This document shows positions 1-9,749 of a stretch of 64,000 nt of DNA, piece after piece. A program made the translations under genes and the position numbers. Source of the DNA: an uncultured Pelagibacteraceae bacterium (GTDB taxonomy: Bacteria > Pseudomonadota > Alphaproteobacteria > Pelagibacterales > Pelagibacteraceae); contig CACBXW010000002.1 of the NCBI GenBank assembly GCA_902543295.1, forward strand, positions 203,409 through 267,408, read 5' to 3'. Below the pieces are notes generated by a model. That model did no database searches. It was given only the letters and a program-made list of their open reading frames with translations, and was not told the DNA's origin. Numbering within the stretch: the stretch's first letter is position 1; the number at the start of each line of letters is the position of its first letter.

Positions 1-360
1 GTCAGCTATTTTTTTTTGTAACTCTTCGATTTCTTCATCAACAAATTCTATAATTTCTCCTGTTTTAATATCAATTAAGTGATTATGATCATCATTTAAT
101 TCATACCTTGCTTTACCAGACTTAAAGTCGTGTTTTGTTAAGATACCTGCTTCTTCAAAAAGTTTAACTGTTCTATAGACCGTAGCAATACTAATTTTTG
201 AGTCTATTTGAGAAACTCTATTATATAATTCATCAACATCTGGGTGGTCAGACTCCCCGTATGTTTTTTTCGATTCGGATATTACTCTTGCAATTATTCT
301 TCTTTGGTCTGTGAGTTTAACTCCATTTTTTTGGCATTTTTCTTCAATAGTTTCTAGCAT
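1..360 (-). CDS. fur: Fur-family metal-responsive repressor (C-terminus cut off)
   Basis: The reverse strand reads 120 codons from ATG at 360 to the window edge with no stop. The N-terminal winged helix is recognisable (LTDQRRIIARVI, then SKISIATVYRTVKLFEEAGI), as is the dimerisation-domain start with an acidic/His metal-binding segment (NDDHNHLID). The CxxC pair that usually follows in zinc-binding Fur proteins is replaced by DIKTG, so this may be a Fur/Mur-type protein without the structural zinc site. Fur proteins repress iron (Mur: manganese) uptake genes. It lies 8 bases upstream of tsaB on the same strand. The exact metal cannot be read from the sequence. Confidence 0.9.
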   Translation of the reverse strand, partial: MLETIEEKCQKNGVKLTDQRRIIARVISESKKTYGESDHPDVDELYNRVSQIDSKISIATVYRTVKLFEEAGILTKHDFKSGKARYELNDDHNHLIDIKTGEIIEFVDEEIEELQKKIAD

Positions 361-368
361 AATATATT

Positions 369-746
369 TTAACTCGAGTAAAGGGGTTTAATCAAATTAA
401 TATTTGTAAAATTTTTTTTATCAATTTTTACTAACTGATCTACGCCTTTATCAGTTAAATGTTCACTCAAAAATCCATATAAATCAATATTTTTTGCAAA
501 AGCAATACCTTTAGCAATTGCTATAGAATTTCTAATACTTGAGATTTTGCCAGGACCTTGATTAACAAATATTTCACTTATTTTATCTAAATTTAAATTA
601 TGCTCATTTAAGAAATTCAAAATTAATATCATTATTTTGTCAAAATTTTCTCTACTGTTTATATGAGCGGTAGTATAAGATTCTATTTTGGTTATGAGAG
701 AAAATAAAATTTTATCGTCTGCAGCATTAATAACTAAAGTATTCAT
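369..746 (-). CDS. tsaB: TsaB, tRNA threonylcarbamoyladenosine biosynthesis protein (short form)
   Basis: TsaB is the non-catalytic partner of TsaD in making t6A37 on ANN-decoding tRNAs. The N-terminus (MNTLVINAADDK) and the GPG signature at residues 64-66, followed by a helix AIAKGIAFA, match the family. The protein has only 125 residues against roughly 230 in E. coli (known family length). It still ends in a PLY motif like that near the usual TsaB C-terminus, which suggests loss of the central part rather than a chopped gene. It is transcribed toward fur; no rimI gene lies between them, unlike the common tsaB-rimI order. Its start overlaps the 5' end of the divergent deacetylase gene. Confidence 0.85.
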   Translation of the reverse strand: MNTLVINAADDKILFSLITKIESYTTAHINSRENFDKIMILILNFLNEHNLNLDKISEIFVNQGPGKISSIRNSIAIAKGIAFAKNIDLYGFLSEHLTDKGVDQLVKIDKKNFTNINLIKPLYSS

Positions 747-1746
747 ATTTTTTACTATTTTTGTAAACGTTAAAGCTGAAGTAGTAAATAAAAAATATTT
801 TAAAAATGAACAAGGTATTTTAGCAATTATGTATCATAGATTTGAAGAAAATAAGTATCCATCAACAAATATAAGATTAGATATATTTAAAAAACATATT
901 AATTTAATAAAAGAAAATAATTTAAATTTTTATAATCCTGGAGAATTTTCAAAAAATTTTAAAAAAGTTAAGAAACAAAAAAAAATTTTACTTACTATTG
1001 ATGATGCATTTACATCATTTTATGAAAATGCTTGGCCAATTTTAAAAGAAGAAAAAATTCCTTTTATTTTATTTGTTTCAACAGAATCTGTTGGAAATAA
1101 AGGATATATGAGTTGGGACCAAATAAAAGAAATAGAAAAGGAAAATTTTGCATACATTGGCAATCATTCACATTCACACGATTATTTAACAAAATTTACT
1201 TTTCAAAAATTTGTAGAGGATATTGAAAAATCAATTAACATTTTCAATGATAAATTAGGTTATAATCCAAGCTTTTTTTCATATCCTTTTGGTGAATATA
1301 ATTTAGAGCAAAAAAATTATGTTTCAAACAATTTTGAATTTGCATTTGGGCAACATTCAGGTGTTATTGATTTAAATAAGGATAGGTATGAACTACCAAG
1401 ATTTCCTATAAACGAAAAATATGGAGAAATAAAAAGATTTAATGAAATAATATCTTATTTGCCACTTCAGTATAAAATTATTAAACCAGAAGACAAATTT
1501 ATGAATGATGGAGAAAACCCACCTAAAATGATGATAGAATTTTTCGAAGACCAAAAAAATTTAGAAAATATTAATTGCTTTTCAAATGAAGGCTCAAAGT
1601 GGAGAAAAACAAAAATTGTATTAATTGACAATGTATTAAATATTAATTTTTCAGAAAAATTTACTGAAAGAAGAGGGAGAATTAACTGTTCTTTAAAAGA
1701 TGAAAATGGGTGGAGATTTTCAGGTTTCCAATTTGTTCAAAATTAA
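688..1746 (+). CDS. Secreted polysaccharide deacetylase (NodB-type)
   Basis: This is a carbohydrate esterase family 4-like protein, probably acting in the periplasm on envelope polysaccharide. The NodB signature residues are visible: the Asp pair in TIDDAF (105-106), HSHSH (160-164) as metal ligands, and SYPFGEY near residue 200. A hydrophobic N-terminus ending VKA-E around residue 30 looks like a signal peptide. The start is uncertain. ATG at 688 or 694 gives the complete signal peptide but overlaps the 5' end of divergent tsaB by about 50 bases; no ATG, GTG or TTG lies between these and residue 48. The 3' end shares TTAA with the next gene. The substrate is unknown. Confidence 0.8.
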   Translation: MVMRENKILSSAALITKVFIFFTIFVNVKAEVVNKKYFKNEQGILAIMYHRFEENKYPSTNIRLDIFKKHINLIKENNLNFYNPGEFSKNFKKVKKQKKILLTIDDAFTSFYENAWPILKEEKIPFILFVSTESVGNKGYMSWDQIKEIEKENFAYIGNHSHSHDYLTKFTFQKFVEDIEKSINIFNDKLGYNPSFFSYPFGEYNLEQKNYVSNNFEFAFGQHSGVIDLNKDRYELPRFPINEKYGEIKRFNEIISYLPLQYKIIKPEDKFMNDGENPPKMMIEFFEDQKNLENINCFSNEGSKWRKTKIVLIDNVLNINFSEKFTERRGRINCSLKDENGWRFSGFQFVQN

Positions 1747-2834
1747 ATTAATTTTTTTGTCTTATTACTTGTTGGCATTATATTTACATCATCAAAATCC
1801 GTAAGTGAATTTTGCTTTATAATTTGTTTTAACACATCAATATACTGTTGCCCTGTCTCTGCATATTTATCTAAAAAATTTACCAACTTTAAACTGTCTA
1901 ATTTTTCATCGTTGTCTCTTTGAATTGCTCTTTCTTTTCTAAATTCAATATAGCTACTATGAGTATTTAAATTTCTTTGATATGCTCTCACTGATGCTTT
2001 AAGGACTGCAAACTTTGCAACTTTATGTTTTGCATCTTTGTCTACACCTGCTGGCCTGATTCCTTCTCCATTCCAAGTCCATTGTCCAAATAATGCATTA
2101 CCCTCTTGAGCAAATCTCGATGTTCCCCATCCAGTTTCTTTAGCAGCTTGCGCAAGTGCTAAAGAGACAGGTATTTCATCCATTCTAACTTTTAGGGAAT
2201 AAAAATCCCCATCTCTTAAACCGTATTGTTTAAATTTTTCTTTTAACCAATTCTTTTCTTTTTGTGTGTTAATATTTTTAGCTAATATTCTAAATAATTC
2301 TTTTCTATCAAGTCGAATTTTAGCGTTCTCTTCTACGATTAACGGTAAAACTATTTGAATAAATAGTTTCTTTCTCTTTTTTGAACTCTCAATACTTTTA
2401 ATTTCTTTTGGAAGATGGTCAATTTTGTTACCTATATTTACTAACTTAGTCTCTCGAACTCTTTCAAGATTATAATTTGTATCTTTAAACAATTGTTCAA
2501 TTGTTCTTGCATCAAATCTAATTGAGTTTTGTCCCTCTTCATCTGTGCTAAAAAAATCGATGTCTGCAAAAATATTTTTTAAACTCAGATTTTTTGTTTT
2601 AGTTTCTTTCTCTCCATCAAGTATTTTTTTTCTTTTTTCTAGTTCTTGGTCAAAATTTACACCAGCATTTGAGATTACAGATTTTTTGAAAATTAAATTT
2701 TTATCTAAAAAATTGTTTAAAGTTGGTAAAGAGAAGAATGAAAATATCACAAAAATGCTAATTGCAGAAAATCTGAATATATTATTTTTCTTTTTAATCT
2801 GCTTTATATTTTTATTTTTTATACGTCTAACCAT
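1743..2834 (-). CDS. Bax-like glucosaminidase-domain protein
   Basis: This 363-residue membrane-anchored protein has a basic N-terminus, one transmembrane segment (about 22-40), a Lys-rich linker and a C-terminal glucosaminidase (GH73/Bax-type) domain. The conserved LAQAAKETGWGTSRFA block holds the likely catalytic Glu233, followed by GNALFGQWTW. Such enzymes cleave the glycan strands of peptidoglycan from the periplasmic side. It converges with the NodB-type deacetylase, so two wall-related genes face each other with a shared TTAA stop. Assignment to the domain family is firm; the precise bond cleaved is inferred. Confidence 0.85.
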   Translation of the reverse strand: MVRRIKNKNIKQIKKKNNIFRFSAISIFVIFSFFSLPTLNNFLDKNLIFKKSVISNAGVNFDQELEKRKKILDGEKETKTKNLSLKNIFADIDFFSTDEEGQNSIRFDARTIEQLFKDTNYNLERVRETKLVNIGNKIDHLPKEIKSIESSKKRKKLFIQIVLPLIVEENAKIRLDRKELFRILAKNINTQKEKNWLKEKFKQYGLRDGDFYSLKVRMDEIPVSLALAQAAKETGWGTSRFAQEGNALFGQWTWNGEGIRPAGVDKDAKHKVAKFAVLKASVRAYQRNLNTHSSYIEFRKERAIQRDNDEKLDSLKLVNFLDKYAETGQQYIDVLKQIIKQNSLTDFDDVNIMPTSNKTKKLI

Positions 2835-2863
2835 TAATTTTTAATATAATAATTATTAATAAA

Positions 2864-3406
2864 TTATACAGCTAAAACTTCTTTAACTTCAGGAATATAA
2901 TAACAAAGCAAGTTTTCTACGCCCTTTTTTAAAGTAAGAGTTGAAGACGGACAACCTGAACAGCTGCCTTTTAATAGAACTTTAACTTTTCCATCCTTGA
3001 ATTCTTGGAATTTTATATCTCCACCATCTCTTGCAACCGCAGGTCTTATTTTAGAGTCTAAAATACTTATAATTTTTTTTTCAATCTCTGAATAATTTTT
3101 GTTTTGCTCTTCCTCATTTACTTTATCAATAATGCAAGTATTGCCATTTGCATAATGCTCGTTAACATAAGAAATAACAATATGCTGAATATCTTCCCAT
3201 TTTTTATTCTCTTCTTTATTTACTGAAAAGAAATCTTCTCCTAAAAATACCCCAGTCACTCCATTTATTTGTAGTAAATTCTTTATCAATAAATTATTTG
3301 TATCTTCCTGATCTAAAACTTCTAAAGGACCATTATTAGATACCTTTCTGCCAGGTAAAAATTTTAATGAATTTGGGTTTGGTGTATTTTCAGTTTGTAT
3401 AAACAT
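2864..3406 (-). CDS. nfuA: NfuA-type iron-sulfur cluster carrier
   Basis: The protein delivers Fe-S clusters to apo-proteins in the cytoplasm. The N-terminal Nfu_N domain starts with QTENTPNPNSLKFLPG and spans about residues 1-90. The C-terminal NifU-like domain (about 108-180) carries the cluster-binding CxxC at Cys149 and Cys152 in GSCSGCPSS. At 180 residues it has the usual length of the alphaproteobacterial two-domain form. It is followed on the same strand by trpS and murJ upstream; no isc or suf genes are nearby. Confidence 0.92.
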   Translation of the reverse strand: MFIQTENTPNPNSLKFLPGRKVSNNGPLEVLDQEDTNNLLIKNLLQINGVTGVFLGEDFFSVNKEENKKWEDIQHIVISYVNEHYANGNTCIIDKVNEEEQNKNYSEIEKKIISILDSKIRPAVARDGGDIKFQEFKDGKVKVLLKGSCSGCPSSTLTLKKGVENLLCYYIPEVKEVLAV

Positions 3407-3443
3407 AACTCTTTTATAGTATTTATTTCAAATTATTAAATAA

Positions 3444-4445
3444 CTAAAAGCCAACTATTTCCTTAATCTTTTTAACTTTTTTTGATGAAATGTCCTGCGC
3501 TTTTGAACCTCCATTATCTAAAATTTGATCTATATAATTTTTATCTGACAATAATTTTTGTATTTCTTTTGATATTGGTGACAGTTTCGTTACAATTATT
3601 TCAGAAAGTTTATTTTTTAAATCAGAAAAGTTTTTTCCCTCAAATTCATTTAATGTTTGAGTAATATTTTGATTGCTCAAACTAGAGTAAATACCCAACA
3701 AATTTTCTGCCTCAGGTCTGCCTTTAAGCTCACTTTCATTTCCAGGCAAAGTATCATTATCTGTTTTTGCTTTTTTTATTTTGTTAACAATTTGATCCTC
3801 GGTATCTGTTAAATTGATCCTACTTCCTTCAGCAATATCTGACTTGCTCATTTTTTTTGTGCCATCTTTTAAGCTCATTATTCTTGAAAAATGTTTTTGT
3901 ATGAGAGGCTCAGGAGGTCTTAAGAACTCTGGTCTTTTGTATTCATTATTAAATTTTTGAGCTATATCTCTACAGAGTTCTAGATGCTGTTTTTGATCAT
4001 CTCCTACTGGTACATGAGTAGCATCATATAGAAGAATATCAGAGGCCATTAGAACTGGATAAATATATAAACCAACACTAGCTTTTTCCTTATCTTTTCC
4101 AGCTTTCTCTTTGAATTGTGTCATTCTATTGAGCCAACCCATTCTGGCAACACATCCTAAAATCCAAGAACCCTCTGAATGTGCTGGAACTAAAGATTGA
4201 TTAAATATTATACTTTTTTTTGGATCAATACCGCTTGCAATAAATGCTGCTGCTGTCTCTCTTATATTATTTTTTAACTCTATCGGATCTTGCATTACAG
4301 TAATGGCATGAAGATCAACTACACAAAAAATGCAGCTGTTGTCTTTGTTGTTTTGTAAATCAACAAAATTTTTTATTGCTCCTATGTAATTTCCTAGATG
4401 TAAATTTCCTGTTGGCTGAACTCCAGAAAAAATTTTTTTAGACAT
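3444..4445 (-). CDS. trpS: Tryptophanyl-tRNA synthetase
   Basis: This class I aminoacyl-tRNA synthetase charges tRNA-Trp. The HIGH-like signature [10 protein letters not shown] (11-20) and the KMSKS loop KKMSKS (197-202) are both intact. The 333-residue length is normal for bacterial TrpS. The gene starts only 4 bases after the murJ stop on the same strand, so the two are probably co-transcribed. Confidence 0.97.
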   Translation of the reverse strand: MSKKIFSGVQPTGNLHLGNYIGAIKNFVDLQNNKDNSCIFCVVDLHAITVMQDPIELKNNIRETAAAFIASGIDPKKSIIFNQSLVPAHSEGSWILGCVARMGWLNRMTQFKEKAGKDKEKASVGLYIYPVLMASDILLYDATHVPVGDDQKQHLELCRDIAQKFNNEYKRPEFLRPPEPLIQKHFSRIMSLKDGTKKMSKSDIAEGSRINLTDTEDQIVNKIKKAKTDNDTLPGNESELKGRPEAENLLGIYSSLSNQNITQTLNEFEGKNFSDLKNKLSEIIVTKLSPISKEIQKLLSDKNYIDQILDNGGSKAQDISSKKVKKIKEIVGF

Positions 4446-4449
4446 ATAT

Positions 4450-5976
4450 TTAATAGTTTAATTTAATATCAGATATTTTAAAGGCCTTAATGAGTATTGA
4501 AATCAACAAATAAAAAGCAAAAGTTAAAAGAACTAATAATATAATTGCTAGAAACTTATAGCTATTTGAAAATATAAAATAATTATCAAAATAATTTATT
4601 GATAATTTAAACAATCCCAAACAAATTATATTTGAAATAAATATTTTAAAAAGCTGCATAAAAAATGAATTGTTGAAATTAAAGTAATTTTTATTTAAGA
4701 CAAATATCATCAGTAAAAATCCATTCAACCACGAAGAAATAGTTGTTGCTATAGGAATTATAATAAAACCTAGTTTACTAAATAAAGATACACTAATAAC
4801 AATATTCAAAATTACAGAAACCAATGAAAAGTAAAAAGGAGTTTTAGTATCATTTCTGGCAAATATAAAACTTGAAAATATTTTTATCAGCGAGAATGCA
4901 GGTAGACCAAATGCAAAATAAAATAATGCGAGAGCTGAATTTTTAACACTTTCTTCATTAAAAGATCCATAACCAAAAAGTGCAGAAACAATTTCTTCAG
5001 AAGCAATAATTAATGCTAGAGAAGCAGGAAGACTTAAAAATAAACTTAATTCTAAAGACTTATTTTGTAAAATTTCCAATTTAATCTTATTTTTACTTTT
5101 TACATATCTACTTAAGTTGGGCAGAATAATTATACCGATTGCAATCCCTGCTATAGCTAAGTTTATCTGGTATATCCTATCTGCATAATATAAATATGAA
5201 ACAGCACTTGCTTGGAAAGAGGCAATTATTGTACCAACTAATATATTAATCTGAGTAACGCCAGACGAAAATATACTGGGCAAAAGTTTTTTAAAAAAAA
5301 ATTTTATTTTACTATCTATTTGAAAATTGAATTTAAAACTTGGATAAAAATACTTTCTAGTAAAAATAATTAAAAATATAAATTGTATAATTCCCGCAAA
5401 TGTTATTGCATAACTTAAATAGTAAACTAAATCAGTATCGTTTTTTATAAAAAGGAAACATATTATTAATATTATATTTAAAAAAAGTGGGGCTGCGGCT
5501 GCGACGGCAAATTTGTTGTGAGAATTTAAAATTGCTGAAAAAAAAGAGGCTAAACTTATAAAAAGTAAGAATGGAAAAGTAATTCTTGTTAAATCAACTG
5601 CTAACTTGAACTTTTCATCTATATCTGAGAAACCAGGAGCGATCAATTTTATGAAGGTTGGCATAAAAATCTCGATAAGTATTGTTAAACTTAAAAGTGC
5701 TAGGACCAATAAATTAAATACTGAGTTTGCAAACTGTTGTGCTTTTTTTTTACTAGACAAAAGTTCTGATGTGTAAGAGGGAACAAATGCTGCATTAAAA
5801 GTACCTTCTGCAAACAATCTTCTAAAGGTGTTTGGTATTCTAAATGCTACGAAGAATGCATCAGCAATTGGTCCCGAACCAAGATAAATAGCTATAAAAA
5901 AGTCTCTAATATAGCCTAATATTCTGCTTAGTATAACAAACAGACTAAACGTGCCTGTTGACTTAATTAAATTCAT
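4450..5976 (-). CDS. murJ: Lipid II flippase MurJ (MviN)
   Basis: A 508-residue polytopic inner-membrane protein of the MOP superfamily that moves lipid II across the membrane for peptidoglycan synthesis. The start ([19 protein letters not shown]) and the segment [23 protein letters not shown] are characteristic of MurJ, including arginines in the central cavity. About 14 hydrophobic segments are visible. The gene is the first of murJ-trpS and diverges from maeB across a 44-base gap. Confidence 0.95.
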   Translation of the reverse strand: MNLIKSTGTFSLFVILSRILGYIRDFFIAIYLGSGPIADAFFVAFRIPNTFRRLFAEGTFNAAFVPSYTSELLSSKKKAQQFANSVFNLLVLALLSLTILIEIFMPTFIKLIAPGFSDIDEKFKLAVDLTRITFPFLLFISLASFFSAILNSHNKFAVAAAAPLFLNIILIICFLFIKNDTDLVYYLSYAITFAGIIQFIFLIIFTRKYFYPSFKFNFQIDSKIKFFFKKLLPSIFSSGVTQINILVGTIIASFQASAVSYLYYADRIYQINLAIAGIAIGIIILPNLSRYVKSKNKIKLEILQNKSLELSLFLSLPASLALIIASEEIVSALFGYGSFNEESVKNSALALFYFAFGLPAFSLIKIFSSFIFARNDTKTPFYFSLVSVILNIVISVSLFSKLGFIIIPIATTISSWLNGFLLMIFVLNKNYFNFNNSFFMQLFKIFISNIICLGLFKLSINYFDNYFIFSNSYKFLAIILLVLLTFAFYLLISILIKAFKISDIKLNY

Positions 5977-6020
5977 AAATCATATTACTAACTTAATCCT
6001 TTTGTATATCTAAACAAATA

Positions 6021-8309
6021 ATGAAAAAAAACAAAATTGAACATTATTCTGATAAAGAAGCTTTAGATTTTCATACTAATGATAAATCTGGCAAAATAGA
6101 GATCGTTTCATCTAAGCCTGTAACTACAAAAAGAGATCTAGCCTTAGCATATTCTCCTGGTGTTGCAGCTCCTGTAAAAGCAATAGCTGATAATCCTGAG
6201 TTGGCATACGAATATACTACTAAAGGTAACCTAGTTGCTGTAATTAGTAATGGATCAGCAATATTGGGGCTGGGAAACTTAGGTGCTATAGCATCAAAAC
6301 CAGTTATGGAAGGAAAAGCTGTTCTATTTAAAAGATTTGCAGATATTGACTCTATAGATTTAGAAATAGATACAGAAGATACAAAAGAAATAATTAATAC
6401 CATTAAACATATAGCAAAAAGTTTTGGTGGTATAAATCTTGAAGACATTGCGGCTCCAAACTGTTTTATAATTGAGGAAGAATTAAAGAAAATTTTAGAT
6501 ATTCCTGTATTTCACGACGATCAACATGGTACGGCAATAATAACAACAGCAGCATTAATTAACGCTGTGGATATTGCAAAAAAAAATTTAAAAAAAATTA
6601 AGGTAGTAATAAATGGTGCAGGTGCTGCAGCTATGGCATGTGCTAAATTATTTAGAAGCACTGGAATTCCAAAAAATAATATCAAAATGTTGGATACAAA
6701 AGGAGTAATAAATAAAAATAGAAAAGATATTAATTCTTGGAAAAAAGAATTTGCAGTGGAAACAAAGGATAAAAGTTTAGATGATGCGATGAAAAATGCA
6801 GATGTATTTTTAGGCTTATCCGCTGCAGGTGTTGTAAAAAAAAGTATGGTTAAAAAAATGGCTAAAAATCCTATTATATTTGCGTGCGCAAATCCAGATC
6901 CCGAGATTAAACCCGAAGATATAGAAGAAGTGAGAAATGATGCAATTATAGCAACAGGTAGATCCGATTATCCAAACCAAGTAAATAATTTGATTGGTTT
7001 TCCATACATATTTAGAGGAGCATTAGATGTTAGAGCAAAAACTATTAATGAAGAAATGAAAGTTACAGCAGCTAATGCTATTGCTTCACTTGCAAGGGAA
7101 TTTGTGCCTGACGAGGTCGCAGCGGCTATGGGTGGTGAGAGACCTAATTATGGAAAAGAATATATTATTCCATCTACTTTTGACCCTCGGTTAATAAGCG
7201 TAATACCAGTAGCAGTAGCAAGAGCTGCTATAAAATCTGGTGTAGCTAGAAAAAAAATAGAAAATTTTGATCAATATTCAGAACAGCTAAAACAGAGGCT
7301 CGATCCATCTGTAACGATTATGCAGGGAATAAATAACCAAATTAAAAAAACAAATAAAAAAGTTGTATTTGCCGATGGTGAGGATGAAAATACTTTGAAG
7401 GCTGCAATAGCATTTAAAAATAGTGGACTTGGCACACCTATTTTAGTTGCTAAAGAGAAAGTGGTTAAAGAAAAACTTAGAGAGATTGGTTACGGAGAAA
7501 ACTTTGATATTGAGATTGTAAACTCTACTTTAAGTGACAAAAGAAAAAAATATGTGAATTACTTATTTAAAAAACTTCAAAGAACAGAGGGATTGCTTGA
7601 AAGAGATTGTGATAAAATGGTTAGAAATGACAGGGTTATATGGGGTTCTTGCATGGTTGCATGTGGAGATGCTGATGCAATGGTAACTGGAAATTCAAGA
7701 AGGTATGGACAATCTCTCGATAAAGTAAAAAAAGTCATAGATGCTAGACCGGGAGAAATTATGTTTGGATTAAACATGATTGTAAATAAGGGCAAGACAG
7801 TTTTTATTGCAGATACTAGTGTTCATGAATATCCAACATCTGAACAACTTTCTGAAATAGCTATTTCTGCATCTAGAGTAGCAAAATTATTCGGTTTTGA
7901 ACCAAAAGTTGCTTTTCTTTCACACTCTACCTTTGGTCAACCAATTACAGCTAGAACTAAACATATAAGAGATGCTGTAGAAATTTTAAAAAATAAAAAT
8001 GTTAACTTTAAGTTTGATGGAGACATGCAGCCTGATGTAGCTTTAAGTGACGAATATAAAGACCTTTATCCATTCTCTGAGATTGTTGGTAATGCAAATA
8101 TATTAATTATGCCTGGACAGCATAGCGCTGCTATAACATATAAAATAATGAAAACATTAGGTGGCGCTAAAGTTATTGGACCACTATTAATCGGTTTAGG
8201 TCAGGCAATTGAAATTGCACCCTTAAGATCATCGACATCTGACATATTAAATTTAGCATCTGTTGCAGCATATTCGGCAGGAGTAATTAATTACAAAAAG
8301 CCAAATTAG
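6021..8309 (+). CDS. maeB: NADP-dependent malic enzyme with PTA-like C-terminal domain
   Basis: The enzyme decarboxylates malate to pyruvate with NADPH formation. Residues 1 to about 420 form the malic enzyme, including LAYSPGVAAPV and the nucleotide-binding VINGAGAAAMA. Residues from about 440 to 760 form a phosphotransacetylase-like domain (VFADGEDENTLKAA at its start). In the MaeB family this C-terminal domain is regulatory. The 762-residue length is typical. Its TAG stop overlaps the TTA stop of the facing lipoprotein gene in the tetranucleotide TTAG. Confidence 0.95.
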   Translation: MKKNKIEHYSDKEALDFHTNDKSGKIEIVSSKPVTTKRDLALAYSPGVAAPVKAIADNPELAYEYTTKGNLVAVISNGSAILGLGNLGAIASKPVMEGKAVLFKRFADIDSIDLEIDTEDTKEIINTIKHIAKSFGGINLEDIAAPNCFIIEEELKKILDIPVFHDDQHGTAIITTAALINAVDIAKKNLKKIKVVINGAGAAAMACAKLFRSTGIPKNNIKMLDTKGVINKNRKDINSWKKEFAVETKDKSLDDAMKNADVFLGLSAAGVVKKSMVKKMAKNPIIFACANPDPEIKPEDIEEVRNDAIIATGRSDYPNQVNNLIGFPYIFRGALDVRAKTINEEMKVTAANAIASLAREFVPDEVAAAMGGERPNYGKEYIIPSTFDPRLISVIPVAVARAAIKSGVARKKIENFDQYSEQLKQRLDPSVTIMQGINNQIKKTNKKVVFADGEDENTLKAAIAFKNSGLGTPILVAKEKVVKEKLREIGYGENFDIEIVNSTLSDKRKKYVNYLFKKLQRTEGLLERDCDKMVRNDRVIWGSCMVACGDADAMVTGNSRRYGQSLDKVKKVIDARPGEIMFGLNMIVNKGKTVFIADTSVHEYPTSEQLSEIAISASRVAKLFGFEPKVAFLSHSTFGQPITARTKHIRDAVEILKNKNVNFKFDGDMQPDVALSDEYKDLYPFSEIVGNANILIMPGQHSAAITYKIMKTLGGAKVIGPLLIGLGQAIEIAPLRSSTSDILNLASVAAYSAGVINYKKPN

Positions 8310-8899
8310 TTTTTTATTACTCTCAAGTCCTCAACTAAAAAAATACTTGTAACTACATCTTCTACATCAAGAACTTTCTTAGCTTCGTTTATAACTTCAG
8401 CTCTTTCTTCTTCATTCTGCGAAATACCATAAACATAAATGATTTTTTTATATGTATCGATATCGTAATTTGCAGACTTTATTTTTTTATTAGCAATCAT
8501 CGCTGTTCTTAATTGGGAAGTTATAAGTACATCTTTAGCTGTTTGTTTAAAATTAAATTTTTCTTTAATTTTTAAATCATTTTTAACTGATCTTGCGCCT
8601 TTTATTTCCCAACCTAGTTTTGTAATTTTTAATTTTTCTTCCACCGTATTTACTTTACCTGTTATAAAAATTCTTCCATCTAAAACTTTGGTTTTTACAT
8701 TTAGTAAATAACCTTTATCCATTAATATCAATTTTGCTCTTAAATTTTTTTGCATTAATGAGTCATCTATTTGTGTTCCAATAGTTCTTGGATCCATTGC
8801 AATCGAAACACCTGTGCCTAAAACACCAGTTGAAGAATAACCAACACATCCGGAAACTGAAATAAGGATTATAATTAATAATAGGTTTCTAAATTTCAT
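8306..8899 (-). CDS. BON-domain outer-membrane lipoprotein (DolP/YraP-like)
   Basis: The N-terminus is a lipoprotein signal with lipobox VSGC (Cys18). Two BON-type domains follow at roughly 50-110 and 118-190; glycine-containing repeats VLDGRIFITGKV and INTYKK-like strands mark them. In E. coli DolP (YraP) maintains outer-membrane integrity. Its neighbours rsmI (yraL) and an LpoA-like gene (yraM) recreate the yra cluster of Gammaproteobacteria, supporting the assignment. Its start overlaps the end of rsmI by 11 bases. Confidence 0.85.
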   Translation of the reverse strand: MKFRNLLLIIILISVSGCVGYSSTGVLGTGVSIAMDPRTIGTQIDDSLMQKNLRAKLILMDKGYLLNVKTKVLDGRIFITGKVNTVEEKLKITKLGWEIKGARSVKNDLKIKEKFNFKQTAKDVLITSQLRTAMIANKKIKSANYDIDTYKKIIYVYGISQNEEERAEVINEAKKVLDVEDVVTSIFLVEDLRVIKN

Positions 8900-9746
8900 T
8901 TTTTTTCTTCAAACAAAAATTATAAACAATTTTTTTTGATATATTATTTTCGTTACTAATTTTTAAGGTCACATCTTTAATTGACATTTTTTTTAAAAGT
9001 TTGATGATTTTTTTTTTAACAGATTCTTCAATTACTTGTAACCTGTTTTGTAAATTTAAATTTTCTGATATTACTACAGTCATCTCACCTTTTTCAGATA
9101 TGTTAATATTATTGAGGTTTTTAACCTTGTCTCTAATATATTCTTCATGCAATTTAGTCATTTCTCTAGTAATTAAAATATCTCTATCATTAAAATATTT
9201 TTGGATTTGAGGTCTTATTTTTTTTATTTTTTTAGGTGAAATAAAAAAAACAATTGAATAATTTAAATTTGAAATTTTTTTAAAAAGTTGATCAATTTGC
9301 AACTTTTTATCAGGCAAAAAACCACAAAAAAAGAAATTGTTTGAAAAGCCACTTACAGAAACAGCTGCTGTAGCAGCAGAGGATCCTGGAACTGGAAATA
9401 TATTAATTTTATTCTTGATGCATTCATTTATCAAAATTCCTCCTGGATCTGAAATTGTTGGAGTACCTGCATCTGAGATTATAGAAATTATTTTGTTTTC
9501 TTTTAATAAATTTAAAACATTTTTAATGTTTTTTTTTTCATTAAATTTGTGATTAGACAATAATTTTGTATTTATATTGAACCTAGATAATAGTTTACTT
9601 GAAACTCTTGTATCTTCTGACAAAATTAAGTCTGATTTATTAAGAATGTATATGGCTCTTAAAGTAATATCACCCAGGTTTCCTATTGGTGTTGAAACAC
9701 AATATAGCCCAGGTTTTAAATTATCATTTAATTCAAAATTATACAT
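8889..9746 (-). CDS. rsmI: 16S rRNA (cytidine1402-2'-O)-methyltransferase
   Basis: RsmI methylates the 2'-OH of C1402 at the ribosomal P site using SAM. The tetrapyrrole-methylase-like fold is marked by GLYCVSTPIGNLGDIT near the start, ILSEDTRVSSKL, SDAGTPTISDPGG and PGSSAATAAVS. The length of 285 residues is normal. It is divergent from the LpoA-like gene with only 3 bases between the two start codons, leaving the promoters embedded in coding sequence. Confidence 0.95.
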   Translation of the reverse strand: MYNFELNDNLKPGLYCVSTPIGNLGDITLRAIYILNKSDLILSEDTRVSSKLLSRFNINTKLLSNHKFNEKKNIKNVLNLLKENKIISIISDAGTPTISDPGGILINECIKNKINIFPVPGSSAATAAVSVSGFSNNFFFCGFLPDKKLQIDQLFKKISNLNYSIVFFISPKKIKKIRPQIQKYFNDRDILITREMTKLHEEYIRDKVKNLNNINISEKGEMTVVISENLNLQNRLQVIEESVKKKIIKLLKKMSIKDVTLKISNENNISKKIVYNFCLKKKNEI

Positions 9747-9749
9747 TTA

